Of a DNA stretch of 64,000 bases, positions 45,614 through 57,790 are shown piece after piece. Position 1 is the stretch's first letter. Each line of letters opens with the position of its first letter. The position numbers were made by a program, and so were the translations under genes. The notes below the pieces were generated by a model. It saw only the letters and a list, made by a program, of their open reading frames with translations, was not told where the DNA came from and searched no databases. The stretch is from Rhizobium sp. FKL33 (GTDB lineage: Bacteria; Pseudomonadota; Alphaproteobacteria; Rhizobiales; Rhizobiaceae). The stretch lies in contig NZ_STFX01000008.1 in the NCBI RefSeq assembly GCF_005222915.1, positions 62,001 to 126,000 on the forward strand, read 5' to 3'.

Positions 45614-46909
45614 TCAGGCCGGCTTGGGCGTCAGGCGCTCTCCGCCCGGCCGGGCGATGAGGAATACACTCATGGCGGCGACGAGGCACATGCCGCCGGC
45701 GATCTGCAGCGCCGGCATATAAGATTCGTAGTCCGTCCTCAGCGTGCCCGCGCCCAACGCCGCGGTGGCGGCGCCGAGCTGATGGCCGGCGAAGATCCAT
45801 CCGAACACGATGTTGGATTTTTCGCGGCCGAAATTCTCCGCCGAGAGCCGCACGGTCGGCGGCACGGTGGCGACCCAGTCGAGGCCGTAGAAGGCGGCAA
45901 ACAAGGTCAGCGAATAGATGTCGAATCCGGACACCGACAGATAGATCAGCGACAAACCGCGCAACCCGTAGAACCAGAACAACAGCCATCTGTTGTCGAA
46001 ACGATCCGACAGCCAGCCGGACAACAGCGTGCCGCCGAAGTCGAAGATGCCGATCATCGCGAGCAGGCTGGCGGCGGTGACCGCCGGCATCATGAAATCG
46101 CCGCAGATCGAGATCCAATGCGTCTGGATGAGGCCGTTCGTGCTCAGCCCGCAGACGAAGAAGGTGAAGAACAGCACCAGGAACACCGGATTGGCGCGAA
46201 CCTCCCACAGTGTCTTCAGCGGCAGCGCCAGCAGCTCCGGCAGACGCCGGTTGTTGACGGGCGGCGCCACGATCTTGTCGTCGCCGTAAGGCGCGAGACC
46301 GACATCGGCCGGGTAGTCGCGCACGATGGCGAGAACGAGCAGCAGGGCGGCGAGCAACGCGGCCACCACCACCGTCAGAGCCGGTCGCCAACCGATCTGC
46401 TCGGTGAGATAGGCGAGAAGCGGCAGGAACACGAGCTGCCCGGTGGCCGTGGAGACGGTCATCATCGCCACCACCACGCCCCGGCGGGCGGAGAACCAGC
46501 GCGTGGCGACGGTGGCGCCGAGAACCAACGCCGTCATGCCGGTGCCCACGCCGATCACCACGCCCCACAGCAGCAGCAACTGCCAGAGCTGCGTCATAAA
46601 GAACGAGCCGACCAGCCCCGACGAAATCATCAACAGCGCCGTCGTGACCACCTTGCGGATGCCGAACTGGTTCATGAAGGCGGCCGCGAAGGGGCCGAAC
46701 AGGCCGAACAGTGCGAGCCGAACGGCCATGGCCGACGAAATCTCGGCATTGGTCCAGCCGAACTCGGTCTCAAGCGGCCCTATCAGCACGCCGGCAGACC
46801 CCATGGCCCCCGCGGTCGACAGCATTGTGAGAAACGTAGCCCCGGCCACCGCCCAGCCATAGTGGATGTTTCGGGCCTGTAGCCAGGATGCGAGGGCGCG
46901 TGACGCCAT
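45614..46909 (-). CDS. MFS transporter (monocarboxylate/oxalate-formate antiporter-like)
   Basis: A 431-residue inner-membrane protein with about 12 hydrophobic helices. The first half (HYGWAVAGATFLTMLSTAGA, then FGWTNAEISSAMAVRLALFG) resembles the MCT/OFA branch of the MFS. A charged central loop (YPADVGLAPYGDDK) precedes helix 7. The substrate, possibly a small organic acid, is not determined. It is convergent with cheB, 22 bp apart, and stands alone. Confidence 0.88.
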   Translation of the reverse strand: MASRALASWLQARNIHYGWAVAGATFLTMLSTAGAMGSAGVLIGPLETEFGWTNAEISSAMAVRLALFGLFGPFAAAFMNQFGIRKVVTTALLMISSGLVGSFFMTQLWQLLLLWGVVIGVGTGMTALVLGATVATRWFSARRGVVVAMMTVSTATGQLVFLPLLAYLTEQIGWRPALTVVVAALLAALLLVLAIVRDYPADVGLAPYGDDKIVAPPVNNRRLPELLALPLKTLWEVRANPVFLVLFFTFFVCGLSTNGLIQTHWISICGDFMMPAVTAASLLAMIGIFDFGGTLLSGWLSDRFDNRWLLFWFYGLRGLSLIYLSVSGFDIYSLTLFAAFYGLDWVATVPPTVRLSAENFGREKSNIVFGWIFAGHQLGAATAALGAGTLRTDYESYMPALQIAGGMCLVAAMSVFLIARPGGERLTPKPA

Positions 46910-47051
46910 GAGTGCCTCCAGTCAGGCCCGAGGGCCAGCGCATTCGTGAGCGCATCGAGATAGACCCGCGCCGGAACCGGCACAATCCGGACTTCGCTCA
47001 AATGTTTTGATAGCAGCTTTCAGCCCTGTGAATGGATGGCTCGACCGGAGC

Positions 47052-47873
47052 TCACCAGAGGTCGTCGCCGGCGGTCCAATGACCGAGTTCCTGCTTGGCG
47101 AGATCGCCGAGATCATATTCCTTGGTCACATAGTCGCCGTCGCTGTCCTGCTTGCCGGTGCCCACGATCATAGTTTCTATGCGATATTTCGCGCCTTCGA
47201 AGAAATAGGATAAGGTCGTGTACTGCCGATTGCCGTCGACGCGCACCAGAAGGTCCGAACCGTCGCGCAGGAATTCGAGTTCGTCCAATTCGGCCAGAGT
47301 GCTGTCGGACGAGCCGGCATCGGCATGAAACTCGATTTCGTCGCTGCCGCCGGCCGTGTCGAAAATCCAGGCGCGGCTTTCGGGGCTTTCGACGATATAA
47401 GTGTCGGAGCCGTTCTTGTCGGTGATCTCCGGACGCGAGCGAGACCCCTGGATGTGAAATTCGTCGGAGCCCGAATTGTCCGAGATGATATCGGCGCCGG
47501 TCTGGTTGAAATAGGTGTCGTTGCCGGCGCCGCCCTTCAGCGTATCGGAACCGGAGCCTCCGCCCAGCACGTCGTCGCCGTCGCCGCCGATCAGCGTGTC
47601 GACCCCGTCTTCGCCATAGAGGATATCATCGTCGTCCTCGCCCCAAAGGCGATCGGCGCCGGATCCCCCGTTGAGATAGTCGTTGTCGCTGCCGCCCCAG
47701 AGGCGATCGTCGCCCCCTTGGCCGAAAACAAAATCCGCGTCCGAACCGCCATCGAGACGATCGGCTCCGCCGCCGCCATAGAGCCGGTCGCCGCCCGCCC
47801 CGCCGATAATGTAGTCGGCTTGCGAACCGCCGGTCAGCGTATCATCGTCGCCAGTTCCAACCTGCTTGGCCAT
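47052..47873 (-). CDS. RTX-type calcium-binding repeat protein
   Basis: A 273-residue protein from ATG at 47873 ([16 protein letters not shown]), after an AAGGAA site. From residue 5 to about 115 it consists of some eleven glycine/aspartate nonapeptides ([40 protein letters not shown]), which bind calcium and fold as a parallel beta-roll. There is no N-terminal signal, as usual for type I secreted proteins whose export signal is C-terminal. The C-terminal 150 residues carry no enzymatic motif. No type I secretion genes lie near. Function could be surface layer, adhesion or matrix; unknown. Confidence 0.85.
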   Translation of the reverse strand: MAKQVGTGDDDTLTGGSQADYIIGGAGGDRLYGGGGADRLDGGSDADFVFGQGGDDRLWGGSDNDYLNGGSGADRLWGEDDDDILYGEDGVDTLIGGDGDDVLGGGSGSDTLKGGAGNDTYFNQTGADIISDNSGSDEFHIQGSRSRPEITDKNGSDTYIVESPESRAWIFDTAGGSDEIEFHADAGSSDSTLAELDELEFLRDGSDLLVRVDGNRQYTTLSYFFEGAKYRIETMIVGTGKQDSDGDYVTKEYDLGDLAKQELGHWTAGDDLW

Positions 47874-48421
47874 TGTCACAGTTCCTTCAGCACTCGTCCC
47901 GTCGCGGCGCCTCGCCTGCGCGAACCGCGCCGCCATTGCGATCCACCTAAGCGGCAATGGCCCCTGGCGGCAACAAAGGCCCCCTCGCCGGGCGGGAACG
48001 AAGCTTGCGCGGCAAGCCTCGAGCAAGCTCCTCGCCGTCCGGCCTTGAAACTTCGCGTCTGTGCCCTAAATACACACGACAGCGCCAAAGGGTGTCCCGC
48101 CCTGTGCTCAAGTCCGTGAGATTCACGCCGTTGAACGATTTTTGCGCCGAAATGCTTGACGTGACACAAAATAGCGGGAATCACCGTCTCAGGCAGACAT
48201 CATGAACAAGACACCGAGCAGGACGCGGCCTAACGGGAAAACGATCGCGAACAGAGCCAACCGCTGGAAATCAAAGGCGGATCTCGACGCGGTTAATCGC
48301 CCGTTAAACCGTGATGCTGTTAGCTCGTAGCTGCTGATTCGCGTTGCGGCCCGCAATGCGGTCGAACATTTTGCGGCAGCGCGAAGTTTAAGGCTTAATG
48401 CGTCAGAGAGAGCAATAGACT
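47874..48421. other. Long upstream region of rpoD and the RTX gene
   Basis: A 548-bp stretch without a supported gene. It holds the control regions of two divergently transcribed genes. A CTTGACG sequence near 48156 resembles an alphaproteobacterial -35, but no good -10 lies at the right distance. Short frames inside have no convincing ribosome-binding site. Confidence 0.5.
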
Positions 48422-50482
48422 ATGGCAACCAAGGTCAAAGAAAACGAAGAAGCGGAAACCGAACGCGACGCCGCGCCGGATGGCCCTCTTCTCGACCTTT
48501 CCGATGACGCCGTCAAGAAGATGATCAAGGCCGCCAAGAAGCGCGGCTATGTCACCATGGACGAGCTGAACGCCGTGTTGCCCTCCGAGGAAGTGACCTC
48601 CGAGCAGATCGAGGACACGATGGCGATGCTGTCCGACATGGGCATCAACGTCGTCGAGGACGAGGACATCGAGGAGCAGGCGCAGGAAGACGACAGCGAA
48701 GCCGACTCCGACGGCGAGTCCGAAGGCGGCGAGATCGCCCCGACCGCCGGCACCGCCGTCGCCACCGCCAAGAAGCGCGAACCGACCGACAGGACCGACG
48801 ACCCCGTCCGCATGTATCTCCGCGAAATGGGTTCGGTGGAGCTTCTGTCGCGCGAAGGCGAAATCGCCATCGCCAAGCGCATCGAGGCCGGCCGCGAAAC
48901 GATGATCCAGGGGCTGTGCGAAAGCCCCCTCACCTTCCAGGCGCTGATCATCTGGCGCGACGAGCTCAACGAAGGCACCACCCTGCTGCGCGAGATCATC
49001 GATCTCGAAACCACCTATTCCGGCCCGGAGGCCAAGGCGGCTCCGCAGTTCCAGAGCCCGGAAAAGATCGAGGCCGACCGCAAGGCGGCCGAAGAGAAGG
49101 AAAAGAACCGCAAGGCGCGCTCCGGCCCGCCGACCGGCGATGACGACGACATCACCGATGTCGGCGAAGCCATGGTGTTCGAAGAAGAGGAAGAGGACGA
49201 AGACGAGTCCAACCTCTCGCTCGCCGCCATGGAAGCCGAACTGCGTCCGCAGGTCATGGAGACGCTGGACCAGATCGCCGAGACCTACAAGAAGCTGCGC
49301 AAGCTGCAGGACCAGCAGGTGGAAGCCCGCCTCGCCGCCTCCGCCACGCTGTCGCCCGCCCAGGAGCGCCGCTACAAGGAGCTCAAGGACGAACTGATCA
49401 CGGCCGTCAAGTCGCTGTCGCTCAACCAGAACCGCATCGACAGCCTCGTCGAGCAGCTCTATGAGATCAACAAGCGCCTGGTGCAGAACGAAGGCAAGCT
49501 TTTGCGTCTGGCCGAAAGCTTCGGCGTCAGCCGCGACGAATTCCTCAACCAGTATATGGGCGCCGAACTCGATCCGAACTGGATGAAGTCGATCGGCAAT
49601 CTCTCCGCCCGCGGCTGGAAGGAATTTTCCCGCTCGGAAAACCAGACGATCAAGGACCTCCGCCAGGAAATCCAGAACCTCGCCTCGGAAACCGGCATCT
49701 CGATCACCGAATTCCGCCGCATCGTGCAGATGGTGCAGAAGGGCGAGCGCGAAGCGCGCATCGCCAAGAAGGAGATGGTGGAAGCCAATCTCCGTCTCGT
49801 GATCTCGATCGCCAAGAAATATACGAACCGCGGCCTGCAGTTCCTCGACCTGATCCAGGAAGGCAATATCGGCCTGATGAAGGCGGTCGACAAGTTCGAA
49901 TACCGTCGCGGCTACAAGTTCTCGACCTATGCGACCTGGTGGATCCGTCAGGCGATCACCCGCTCGATCGCCGACCAGGCCCGCACCATCCGCATTCCGG
50001 TGCATATGATCGAGACGATCAACAAGATCGTCCGCACCTCGCGCCAGATGCTGCATGAAATCGGCCGCGAGCCGACGCCGGAAGAACTGGCCGAAAAGCT
50101 GGCCATGCCGCTCGAAAAGGTCCGCAAGGTCCTGAAGATCGCCAAGGAGCCGATCTCGCTCGAAACGCCTGTCGGCGATGAAGAAGACAGCCATCTCGGC
50201 GACTTCATCGAAGACAAGAACGCGCTTCTGCCGATCGACGCCGCCATTCAGGCCAACCTGCGCGAAACCACCACCCGCGTGCTCGCCTCGCTCACGCCGC
50301 GCGAAGAGCGCGTGCTGCGCATGCGCTTCGGCATCGGCATGAACACCGACCACACGCTCGAAGAAGTCGGCCAGCAGTTCTCGGTCACCCGCGAACGCAT
50401 CCGCCAGATCGAAGCCAAGGCGCTCAGGAAGCTGAAGCATCCGAGCCGGAGCCGGAAGTTGAGAAGCTTCCTGGACAGCTAA
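48422..50482 (+). CDS. rpoD: Primary RNA polymerase sigma factor RpoD (sigma-70)
   Basis: A 686-residue housekeeping sigma factor. Region 1.1 is N-terminal ([20 protein letters not shown]), an acidic insertion lies near residues 80-110 and again at 240-262 ([10 protein letters not shown]), region 1.2 is [20 protein letters not shown], and the core regions 2-4 are complete: [40 protein letters not shown], and the C-terminal region 4.2 [20 protein letters not shown]. In many rhizobia dnaG precedes rpoD; here the upstream gene is the RTX protein on the other strand. Confidence 0.98.
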   Translation: MATKVKENEEAETERDAAPDGPLLDLSDDAVKKMIKAAKKRGYVTMDELNAVLPSEEVTSEQIEDTMAMLSDMGINVVEDEDIEEQAQEDDSEADSDGESEGGEIAPTAGTAVATAKKREPTDRTDDPVRMYLREMGSVELLSREGEIAIAKRIEAGRETMIQGLCESPLTFQALIIWRDELNEGTTLLREIIDLETTYSGPEAKAAPQFQSPEKIEADRKAAEEKEKNRKARSGPPTGDDDDITDVGEAMVFEEEEEDEDESNLSLAAMEAELRPQVMETLDQIAETYKKLRKLQDQQVEARLAASATLSPAQERRYKELKDELITAVKSLSLNQNRIDSLVEQLYEINKRLVQNEGKLLRLAESFGVSRDEFLNQYMGAELDPNWMKSIGNLSARGWKEFSRSENQTIKDLRQEIQNLASETGISITEFRRIVQMVQKGEREARIAKKEMVEANLRLVISIAKKYTNRGLQFLDLIQEGNIGLMKAVDKFEYRRGYKFSTYATWWIRQAITRSIADQARTIRIPVHMIETINKIVRTSRQMLHEIGREPTPEELAEKLAMPLEKVRKVLKIAKEPISLETPVGDEEDSHLGDFIEDKNALLPIDAAIQANLRETTTRVLASLTPREERVLRMRFGIGMNTDHTLEEVGQQFSVTRERIRQIEAKALRKLKHPSRSRKLRSFLDS

Positions 50483-50507
50483 ATTCTGTCGAAGTCCCGA
50501 AATCTTC

Positions 50508-50545
50508 AGGCCCGGCCGGAGCGATCCAGTCGGGCCTCTTCGTTT
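50508..50545 (+). terminator. Terminator after rpoD
   Basis: Seven-bp stem (50508-50514 with 50531-50537) followed by CTTCGTTT; it lies against the end of the convergent DUF2798 gene. Confidence 0.65.
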
Positions 50546-50784
50546 CAGGCGGATTCCGTCACCGCCCGCACGATTCGCCGCGCCGTGGGCATGGCGACGA
50601 GCAGCGTGGGAAAGGCGATGAGCCAGGAGACGCCCCAGGCGGACATCCAGTGGCCCAGGATGTCGGGGCTCAAGCCGATGACCTTGATGGTGGAGACGCC
50701 GGAGACCACGAAGGTCATCAGCAAAGACAGAACGAAGGGCAGGAGAAGGCCCGCATACCGGGCGGGCAGACGCGCAATCTTCAT
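50545..50784 (-). CDS. DUF2798-type small membrane protein
   Basis: A 79-residue protein with two hydrophobic helices (LLLPFVLSLLMTFVVSGVST and WMSAWGVSWLIAFPTLLVAM) separated by a short loop, and a basic C-terminus (PTARRIVRAV), which matches the DUF2798 family. Inner-membrane location is likely; function unknown. Confidence 0.8.
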   Translation of the reverse strand: MKIARLPARYAGLLLPFVLSLLMTFVVSGVSTIKVIGLSPDILGHWMSAWGVSWLIAFPTLLVAMPTARRIVRAVTESA

Positions 50785-50958
50785 GATCAGACTTTCAAGA
50801 TGGGGATCGTCGGCGCGCGAGCGTATCGAGAGCGCCAGAGGGACGATCCGGGTTGATACGCGTAGCCTGACGTCAGACGCTTACGGCCCGCCGAGCGGCG
50901 AGCGTCGTTTTCCTAGCGTTTCTCTCGATCCGTGTCCAGAGCCGGGTTGCGAGGGCGC

Positions 50959-53841
50959 TCACCCCTCCCCGATCAGATCGCGGATCGCCGCCTCGAGCAT
51001 TCCCTGGTCGTAGGGCTTGCCGATCACCACTGCCCCGTCGAGCTGGTGGTTCACCGATTTCGGAGTTTCGCCGGTGGCGATGACCACGTGAAGATCGGGT
51101 TTCTGCGCCCGCAGTTTGCGCGCGAGGTCGAGGCCATGGCCGTCGGGCAGATGCAGGTCGACGACGAGCAGGTCGATCGTCGCGTCGAAGGCCGCTTCCG
51201 CCTGGGCGACCGTGCCGGCCTCGGCCACGCCGAGACCGAGATCTTCCAGCATGTCCACCGTGGTCATGCGGATCAGCGCTTCATCATCGACGAGAAGCGC
51301 CCGCCTGGGCCACACATTCTGCGCCGGCGCCGGCGCGGGCGTCTCAAGCGGCCGCAGCGAGGCCAGCCGCTGCGGTTCGCGCGACGCATCCAGCACCTGC
51401 CGCACTTTGCGGGCGATCTGCTCGCGTCCATAGGGCTTGGAAATGAATTCGATGCCGCTGTCGAGCTTGCCGTCGTGAACGATGGAATTCTGCGTATAGC
51501 CGGAGGTGAACAGCACCGCGAGTCCCGGCAGCATGGCCTGCGCGCGGCGGGCGAGCTCGGTGCTCTTCATCGGTCCGGGCATGACCACGTCGGTGAACAG
51601 GAGATCGATCGCAGCGCCGCTCTCGACCACCGCAAGCCCGCTCGCCGCATCCCGCGCCGTCAGCACGCTGTAGCCGAGATCGCGGAGGATGGCGACGGCG
51701 GTCTCGCGCACCGCATCGTCGTCCTCGACCAGCAGAATGGTTTCTTCGCCGCCCTTGAGCGGCGCCGGCGACTGGGCCGCAATCTCTTCGCGGGCGTCGC
51801 TGCGCGGCAGGTAGATGCGGATCGTCGTGCCGACCCCGACTTCGCTATAGATGCGGATATGACCCTTGGATTGCCGCACGAAGCCGTAGACCATGGACAG
51901 GCCGAGCCCGGTGCCCTTGCCCTCGGGCTTGGTGGAAAAGAACGGCTCGAACACCTTGTCGAGAATGTCGGACGGGATGCCGGAGCCCGTGTCGGTGATG
52001 GCCAGCATCACATATTCGCCCGGCGAGATTTCCGCGCCCTGGGCGTAGAGCGCGTCGAGCACGGCGTTGCCCATTTCGATCGTCAGTTTGCCATGGCCGT
52101 CCATCGCGTCGCGCGCGTTGATCGCGAGATTGAGCAGCGCCGTCTCGACATTGGTCGGATCGACGATGGTGTTCCAAAGCCCCGCCGCCACGACCGTGTC
52201 GACTTCGACGCCCTCGCCGATGCTGCGGCGGATGAGCCCGTCCATGTCGCGCACCATGCGGCCAAGATTGACCACTTTGGGAGCGAGCGGCTGGCGGCGG
52301 CCGAAGGCCAGAAGCTGCGCGGCGAGCTGCGCGCCGCGCTCGGTGGCGGCGAGCGCATTGGCCACGTAGCGCCCACCCTTCTCGTCGAGCCGGGCATGCC
52401 GGCCCAGCAGCTGCAGACTGCCGGTGATGACCTGGAGCAGATTGTTGAAATCATGGGCGATGCCGCCGGCGAGATTGCCGACCGCCTCCATCTTCTGGCT
52501 CTGGCGCAGCGCAGCCTCGGTTTTCTCAAGCTCGGCCGTGCGGTCGTTGACGCGCTGCTCCAGCGTCTCGGCGAGATATTCGAGCTGCGCCTCGGTGGTC
52601 TTCTGGTCCTCGATATCGGTGTTGGACCCGACCCAGCGCAAGACAACGCCATAGTCATCCTTGTTGGGAATGGCACGGGCGATATGCCAGCGATAGGCGC
52701 CGTCGCTGCGCCGCAGTCTCAGTTCCGCCTGGAACGGCTCACCCGCCGCGCGCGCCGCCGCCCAGGCCGCTTGCGCCCGCTGCTGATCGTCGGGGTGCAC
52801 GGTCGCGCCGATCGGCCGCCCGATCATCTCATTGAGCTGCAAGCCGGAATATTCGAGCACTCGCTCGTTGCACCATTCCAGCCGGCCATCGCGATCGGTG
52901 GTCCAGGCATGGTTGGGAATGGATTGGGCCAGCGAGCGGAACCGCGCCTCGCTTTCCAGCGCCGCATCCTGAGCGAGCTTCTGCTCGGTGATGTCATGGC
53001 CTTGAACGAAGATGCCGACGGTTTCGCCGTTATTGTCCTTGATCGGCTGATAGACGAAATCGAGATAGGCCTCGCGGCGCTTGCGCCCCTCTCCGCCGAC
53101 CACCAGCCGCGCGCCATGGGCGACGAAAGGCTCGCCGGTCGCAAAGACCTTGTCCAGAAGCGCGATGAAGCCTTGCTCCTCCACCTCCGGCAGCGCCTCG
53201 AGCACGCTTTTGCCGATGATATCGCCGCGTCCGACCACATCGAGATAGGCGGCGTTGGCCATGTCGAAGACGTGGTCAGGCCCCAGCAGCACCGCCATGA
53301 AGCTCGGCGCCTGTTCGAACAGGCTGCGGAGATATTGCCGCTCCTCGGCAAGCGCCAGATTCTGATGCGCCACCCGGTCGGCGCGGCTCAACAGGTCGGT
53401 CTCGACCTTCCAGTCGCGCGCCGCTTCCCGCCGCAGCCGATGCAGTTCGGTGACGTCGACCGTGTGCTGCAGAATGAAGCGAAGCTCTCCCGTGGGTGAT
53501 TTGATCGGCCGGTGCGTGGCGCTCCAGTAGCGATCCTCGAATGTGCCGTCGGGCCGGGCGATCGGATAGGGAATGAGCGGGATCGCATCCTCTTCGCCGG
53601 TGCGGACCACCTTTTCCAGCGAAGCCCGCAACAGGCGATGCGAGGCGGAATCGGGATCGCTCGGAAAGGCGTCGAACATGTTCAGGCCGAGTATGCTCTC
53701 CCGGCTGCGCATGGTCACGGCGAGATAGGCGTCGTTCATGGCGCGGATGCGGAAATCGCGATCGAGGATCACATAGGGATTGGGCGCCCTGTTAAACAGC
53801 TGGGCCAGATCGGCCACGTCCAAAGTCTCGATGAAGTTCAT
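50959..53841 (-). CDS. Hybrid sensor histidine kinase with three PAS domains and two receiver domains
   Basis: A 960-residue soluble kinase without membrane helices. PAS1 about residues 12-130, PAS2 about 170-285 ([20 protein letters not shown]), PAS3 about 297-412 with PAC-type end. The HisKA domain has His463 in [20 protein letters not shown], followed by N and G boxes ([37 protein letters not shown]). Two receiver domains follow: VEDDDAVRE ... [12 protein letters not shown] and VDDEALIRM ... [13 protein letters not shown]. This architecture suits cytoplasmic sensing of light, redox or small ligands; no cofactor motif such as the LOV NCRFLQ was found. No separate regulator gene is adjacent. 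Confidence 0.95.
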   Translation of the reverse strand: MNFIETLDVADLAQLFNRAPNPYVILDRDFRIRAMNDAYLAVTMRSRESILGLNMFDAFPSDPDSASHRLLRASLEKVVRTGEEDAIPLIPYPIARPDGTFEDRYWSATHRPIKSPTGELRFILQHTVDVTELHRLRREAARDWKVETDLLSRADRVAHQNLALAEERQYLRSLFEQAPSFMAVLLGPDHVFDMANAAYLDVVGRGDIIGKSVLEALPEVEEQGFIALLDKVFATGEPFVAHGARLVVGGEGRKRREAYLDFVYQPIKDNNGETVGIFVQGHDITEQKLAQDAALESEARFRSLAQSIPNHAWTTDRDGRLEWCNERVLEYSGLQLNEMIGRPIGATVHPDDQQRAQAAWAAARAAGEPFQAELRLRRSDGAYRWHIARAIPNKDDYGVVLRWVGSNTDIEDQKTTEAQLEYLAETLEQRVNDRTAELEKTEAALRQSQKMEAVGNLAGGIAHDFNNLLQVITGSLQLLGRHARLDEKGGRYVANALAATERGAQLAAQLLAFGRRQPLAPKVVNLGRMVRDMDGLIRRSIGEGVEVDTVVAAGLWNTIVDPTNVETALLNLAINARDAMDGHGKLTIEMGNAVLDALYAQGAEISPGEYVMLAITDTGSGIPSDILDKVFEPFFSTKPEGKGTGLGLSMVYGFVRQSKGHIRIYSEVGVGTTIRIYLPRSDAREEIAAQSPAPLKGGEETILLVEDDDAVRETAVAILRDLGYSVLTARDAASGLAVVESGAAIDLLFTDVVMPGPMKSTELARRAQAMLPGLAVLFTSGYTQNSIVHDGKLDSGIEFISKPYGREQIARKVRQVLDASREPQRLASLRPLETPAPAPAQNVWPRRALLVDDEALIRMTTVDMLEDLGLGVAEAGTVAQAEAAFDATIDLLVVDLHLPDGHGLDLARKLRAQKPDLHVVIATGETPKSVNHQLDGAVVIGKPYDQGMLEAAIRDLIGEG

Positions 53842-53961
53842 AACGCCGGAACCCAGATGAAGCGAAGGACGCGAAATTAGAAGACGGCGAGCAAGCGCGT
53901 TGCCGCTTCGCCCTCCCTGAGGCTGCCGCTACGCGCGATGTCTCCTTGTCCAAAGCTGAAA

Positions 53962-53998
53962 CACTCCGCATGCGCCGTGTCAACGCGCATGCGGAATG
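53962..53998 (-). terminator. Terminator-like hairpin after the CoA-transferase gene
   Basis: A 14-bp stem with one mismatch (53962-53975 with 53985-53998) around a 9-nt loop, 61 bp past the stop of the minus-strand gene; followed on the minus strand by only TTT. Confidence 0.55.
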
Positions 53999-54058
53999 TT
54001 TTGCCAATCCATACAGTTCGATGCTGCCGGCTCTCAATGCGACGGTTGAGGTCTCCGC

Positions 54059-55966
<1,908 letters not shown>

Positions 55967-56356
55967 ATGACCAGCTTCATCACCAAGGCAGCGTTTGCCG
56001 TCACTCTCGCGCTCGGCGCCCTCGGCGCCGCAGGTCAGGCCAATGCCGGCGGCGTCGATGTCGATGTCCATATCGGAGGCCCGCGCCATTACCGTCCGCC
56101 CGTCGTCATCCGTCCGGCCCCCGTTGTGGTGGTGCGTCCCGCCCCGATCGTGGTTCGCCCCGCCCCGGTGGTGGTGGTCCGTCCCGGCGTGGGACGCTGC
56201 TCGCAGAACCTCGCGCTTCAGAAGGCGTACAACAACGGTCTCAACCGCGTCTATGTCTCGCAGGTCGGCCCCAATCGCGTGACCGTCACCGGCAAGACGC
56301 GCGGCGTCTGGGCCAAGATGGTTTTCGCCAATGTGCGCGGCTGCCCGCGTCTCTGA
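55967..56356 (+). CDS. Secreted Pro/Val-rich repeat protein
   Basis: A 129-residue precursor. ATG at 55967 follows the strong site AAGGAGAGCAACC. A signal peptide spans about residues 1-24 (SFITKAAFAVTLALGALGAA, ending ANA). The mature N-terminus is an extended (R)PAPVVVVRP repeat, then a basic domain of about 55 residues with two cysteines (GRCSQNLALQKAYNNGLNRV ... NVRGCPRL). The product is periplasmic or surface-exposed and rigid near its start. As it has PAP/PPV proline runs, its translation may draw on EF-P. A strong terminator follows. Confidence 0.8.
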   Translation: MTSFITKAAFAVTLALGALGAAGQANAGGVDVDVHIGGPRHYRPPVVIRPAPVVVVRPAPIVVRPAPVVVVRPGVGRCSQNLALQKAYNNGLNRVYVSQVGPNRVTVTGKTRGVWAKMVFANVRGCPRL

Positions 56357-56429
56357 CCGCATCATGACCATCAACGGATAGGCTGGTCTTTACGTTCTAA
56401 CCCTGCCATCGCGCGAAGGTCTCCTTGAC

Positions 56430-56466
56430 GCCCTCCCCGGCTTATGCCGCGGAGGGCTTTTGTTTT
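56430..56466 (+). terminator. Rho-independent terminator of the Pro/Val-rich protein gene
   Basis: Perfect 7-bp outer stem (56430-56436 with 56451-56457) with additional inner pairing, then TTTTGTTTT. Confidence 0.85.
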
Positions 56467-56547
56467 CGTGCTGCGCGGAGAAAACGCCAAAACGCCTGCG
56501 TCCGCGCGAACGTGATGCAGTTCGGATGCGGGGCAGGCGAAGGCGAA

Positions 56548-56583
56548 AGCCTTTCCGGCGAACATCTGTTCATCGGAAAGGCT
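56548..56583. repeat. Two-tier hairpin in an intergenic region
   Basis: A perfect 10-bp inverted repeat (56548-56557 with 56574-56583) encloses a second 4-bp stem (GAAC-ATCT-GTTC). It lies in a gene-free 313-bp gap with no T-run on either side, so it is unlikely to be a plain terminator; it may be a dispersed rhizobial repeat or an RNA element. Confidence 0.5.
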
Positions 56584-56669
56584 CCGGCGTTTCAACTATA
56601 TGGGTCGTCTAACCCAGAGGCGATCCCGTGTCGCCCGGGCAGGCTCAAGACGGCCATCCTGGCCGGATC

Positions 56670-57416
56670 TTACGGCTTCGGCTTGATGGCGATCTTTACC
56701 GACACGCTCGCACGATAGCTGTTTTCGCCAGTCGCCAGCGGCACGGCGTCGGAACTCTCCTTGCCCGCCATAGACATGCGCGCCATCGGAACCGGCTCGG
56801 CGACGGCGGCGTTGTCGGCGATCTCCAGCACGTCGCCGAGCACGACGCCGGCCGCATCCGCCAGGGTCTTGGCCTTGGCCAGCGCGTCGCGGACCGCCTC
56901 GGCGCGGGCCTTGTCGATCGCCGCGTCGGGTTTGTCGTTGAGGAAGCGGATATCGCCGCCCTGATTGACGCCGAGCGTAACGGCCGTGTCCAGCAACCCG
57001 CCAAGCTTGGAAAGATCGCGGAGCCGGACTGTCAGCGTATTGCCGACCTGATAGCCCAGCAGCTTCGGCGGCTTGCCGTCATTGTCGCTGGAATAGTCGT
57101 ATTGCGCCTGGATGAAGAAGCCGGAGGTTTGCAGATCCTTGTCCGCCACGCCCGCCTGCTTCATCGCAGCCAAAACATCCGTCATTGCCTTGTTGGCGCC
57201 ATCAAGCGCGGCCCTGGCCGTTGCCTCATTTCTGACGACTGCGAGATTGACGAGCGCCATGTCGGGCGCGAGCGCTGCGGTGGCCTCACCGGTGACCGAA
57301 ATCAGCGGCCTGTCGTCAAACGCCTCTTGCGCAACGGCGACTGCCGGCAGAACGGGCGCTGCGGCAAGCGCGCCGAAAGCGGCGAAGCTCAGAATTTTCA
57401 TGGAAAGACGCGGCAT
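56670..57416 (-). CDS. SIMPL-domain (DUF541) periplasmic protein
   Basis: A 248-residue precursor with signal peptide (residues 1-29, ending AVA). The SIMPL domain follows: PLISVTGEATAALAPDMALV at its start, then AMTDVLAAMKQAGVADKDLQ, GYQVGNTLTVRLRDLSKLGG, and ARAEAVRDALAKAKTLADAA. Such proteins are periplasmic, oligomeric and linked to oxidative or membrane stress in some bacteria; the mechanism is unknown. It stands alone, 138 bp from the tRNA. Confidence 0.9.
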   Translation of the reverse strand: MPRLSMKILSFAAFGALAAAPVLPAVAVAQEAFDDRPLISVTGEATAALAPDMALVNLAVVRNEATARAALDGANKAMTDVLAAMKQAGVADKDLQTSGFFIQAQYDYSSDNDGKPPKLLGYQVGNTLTVRLRDLSKLGGLLDTAVTLGVNQGGDIRFLNDKPDAAIDKARAEAVRDALAKAKTLADAAGVVLGDVLEIADNAAVAEPVPMARMSMAGKESSDAVPLATGENSYRASVSVKIAIKPKP

Positions 57417-57554
57417 GTTTCCTCCGAATTTACGAAACCCAACCTCATTGCGCCCCGATTGTGCAACGAATGCGACGCCGCTTGCCCCGCTTCGAAATTT
57501 CGGTTAGACGCAGCATAAAGGCAAAACCATTGCACCGCCGAGACTACCCGGCAC

Positions 57555-57630
57555 GGGCCTGTAGCTCAATGGTTAGAGCCGGCGGCTCATAACCGCTTGG
57601 TTGGGGGTTCGAGTCCCTCCGGGCCCACCA
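57555..57630 (+). tRNA. tRNA with CAT anticodon, probably tRNA-Ile2 (lysidine type)
   Basis: A complete 76-nt cloverleaf with encoded CCA: 7-bp acceptor stem, D arm GCTC/GAGC, anticodon stem GGCGG/CCGCT with loop CTCATAA, variable loop TGGTT, T arm with TTCGAGT. CAT may be Met or, after lysidine modification by TilS, Ile. C4-G69, C5-G68 and A37-A38 are present, the features reported for TilS recognition of tRNA-Ile2, and the body resembles E. coli tRNA-Ile2 more than elongator tRNA-Met. Assignment to Ile is therefore favoured. The DNA composition changes right after it, so it is a likely integration site. Confidence 0.92.
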
Positions 57631-57686
57631 TCACCTTCTTATTGCTTTAATTTCAAAGGGTTTTTCGTTGTAGCTTGACACCACTT

Positions 57687-57719
57687 TTTGGAATTTTGTC
57701 ACGAGACTTTGGAATTTTG
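57687..57719. repeat. Two 12-bp direct repeats with 21-bp period
   Basis: TTTGGAATTTTG occurs at 57687-57698 and 57708-57719, two helical turns apart, in a very A/T-rich stretch between the tRNA and the adenine methylase. This spacing fits tandem protein-binding sites such as integrase arm sites or a repressor operator. Confidence 0.55.
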
Positions 57720-57790
57720 CATTTTTCTGCTCCCGCCAAAACTCGATTTAAAGGCCCTTTAAAGTGCCTTTGAAAGCGTCGATTCAAAAG

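Noticed and set aside
48395-50440. A 681-codon open frame antisense to rpoD
   Set aside because: It is the mirror of rpoD in high-GC DNA; its Asp/Arg/His/Leu-rich composition has no domain and rpoD is certain.
50932-53499. An 855-codon plus-strand frame over the hybrid kinase
   Set aside because: The kinase on the opposite strand has complete PAS, HisKA, ATPase and receiver motifs; the antisense frame has none.
57631-57790. Promoter or integrase attachment site proper (attL) in the A/T-rich stretch after the tRNA
   Set aside because: Only the 12-bp direct repeats are certain; without the other island end no core att sequence can be shown.
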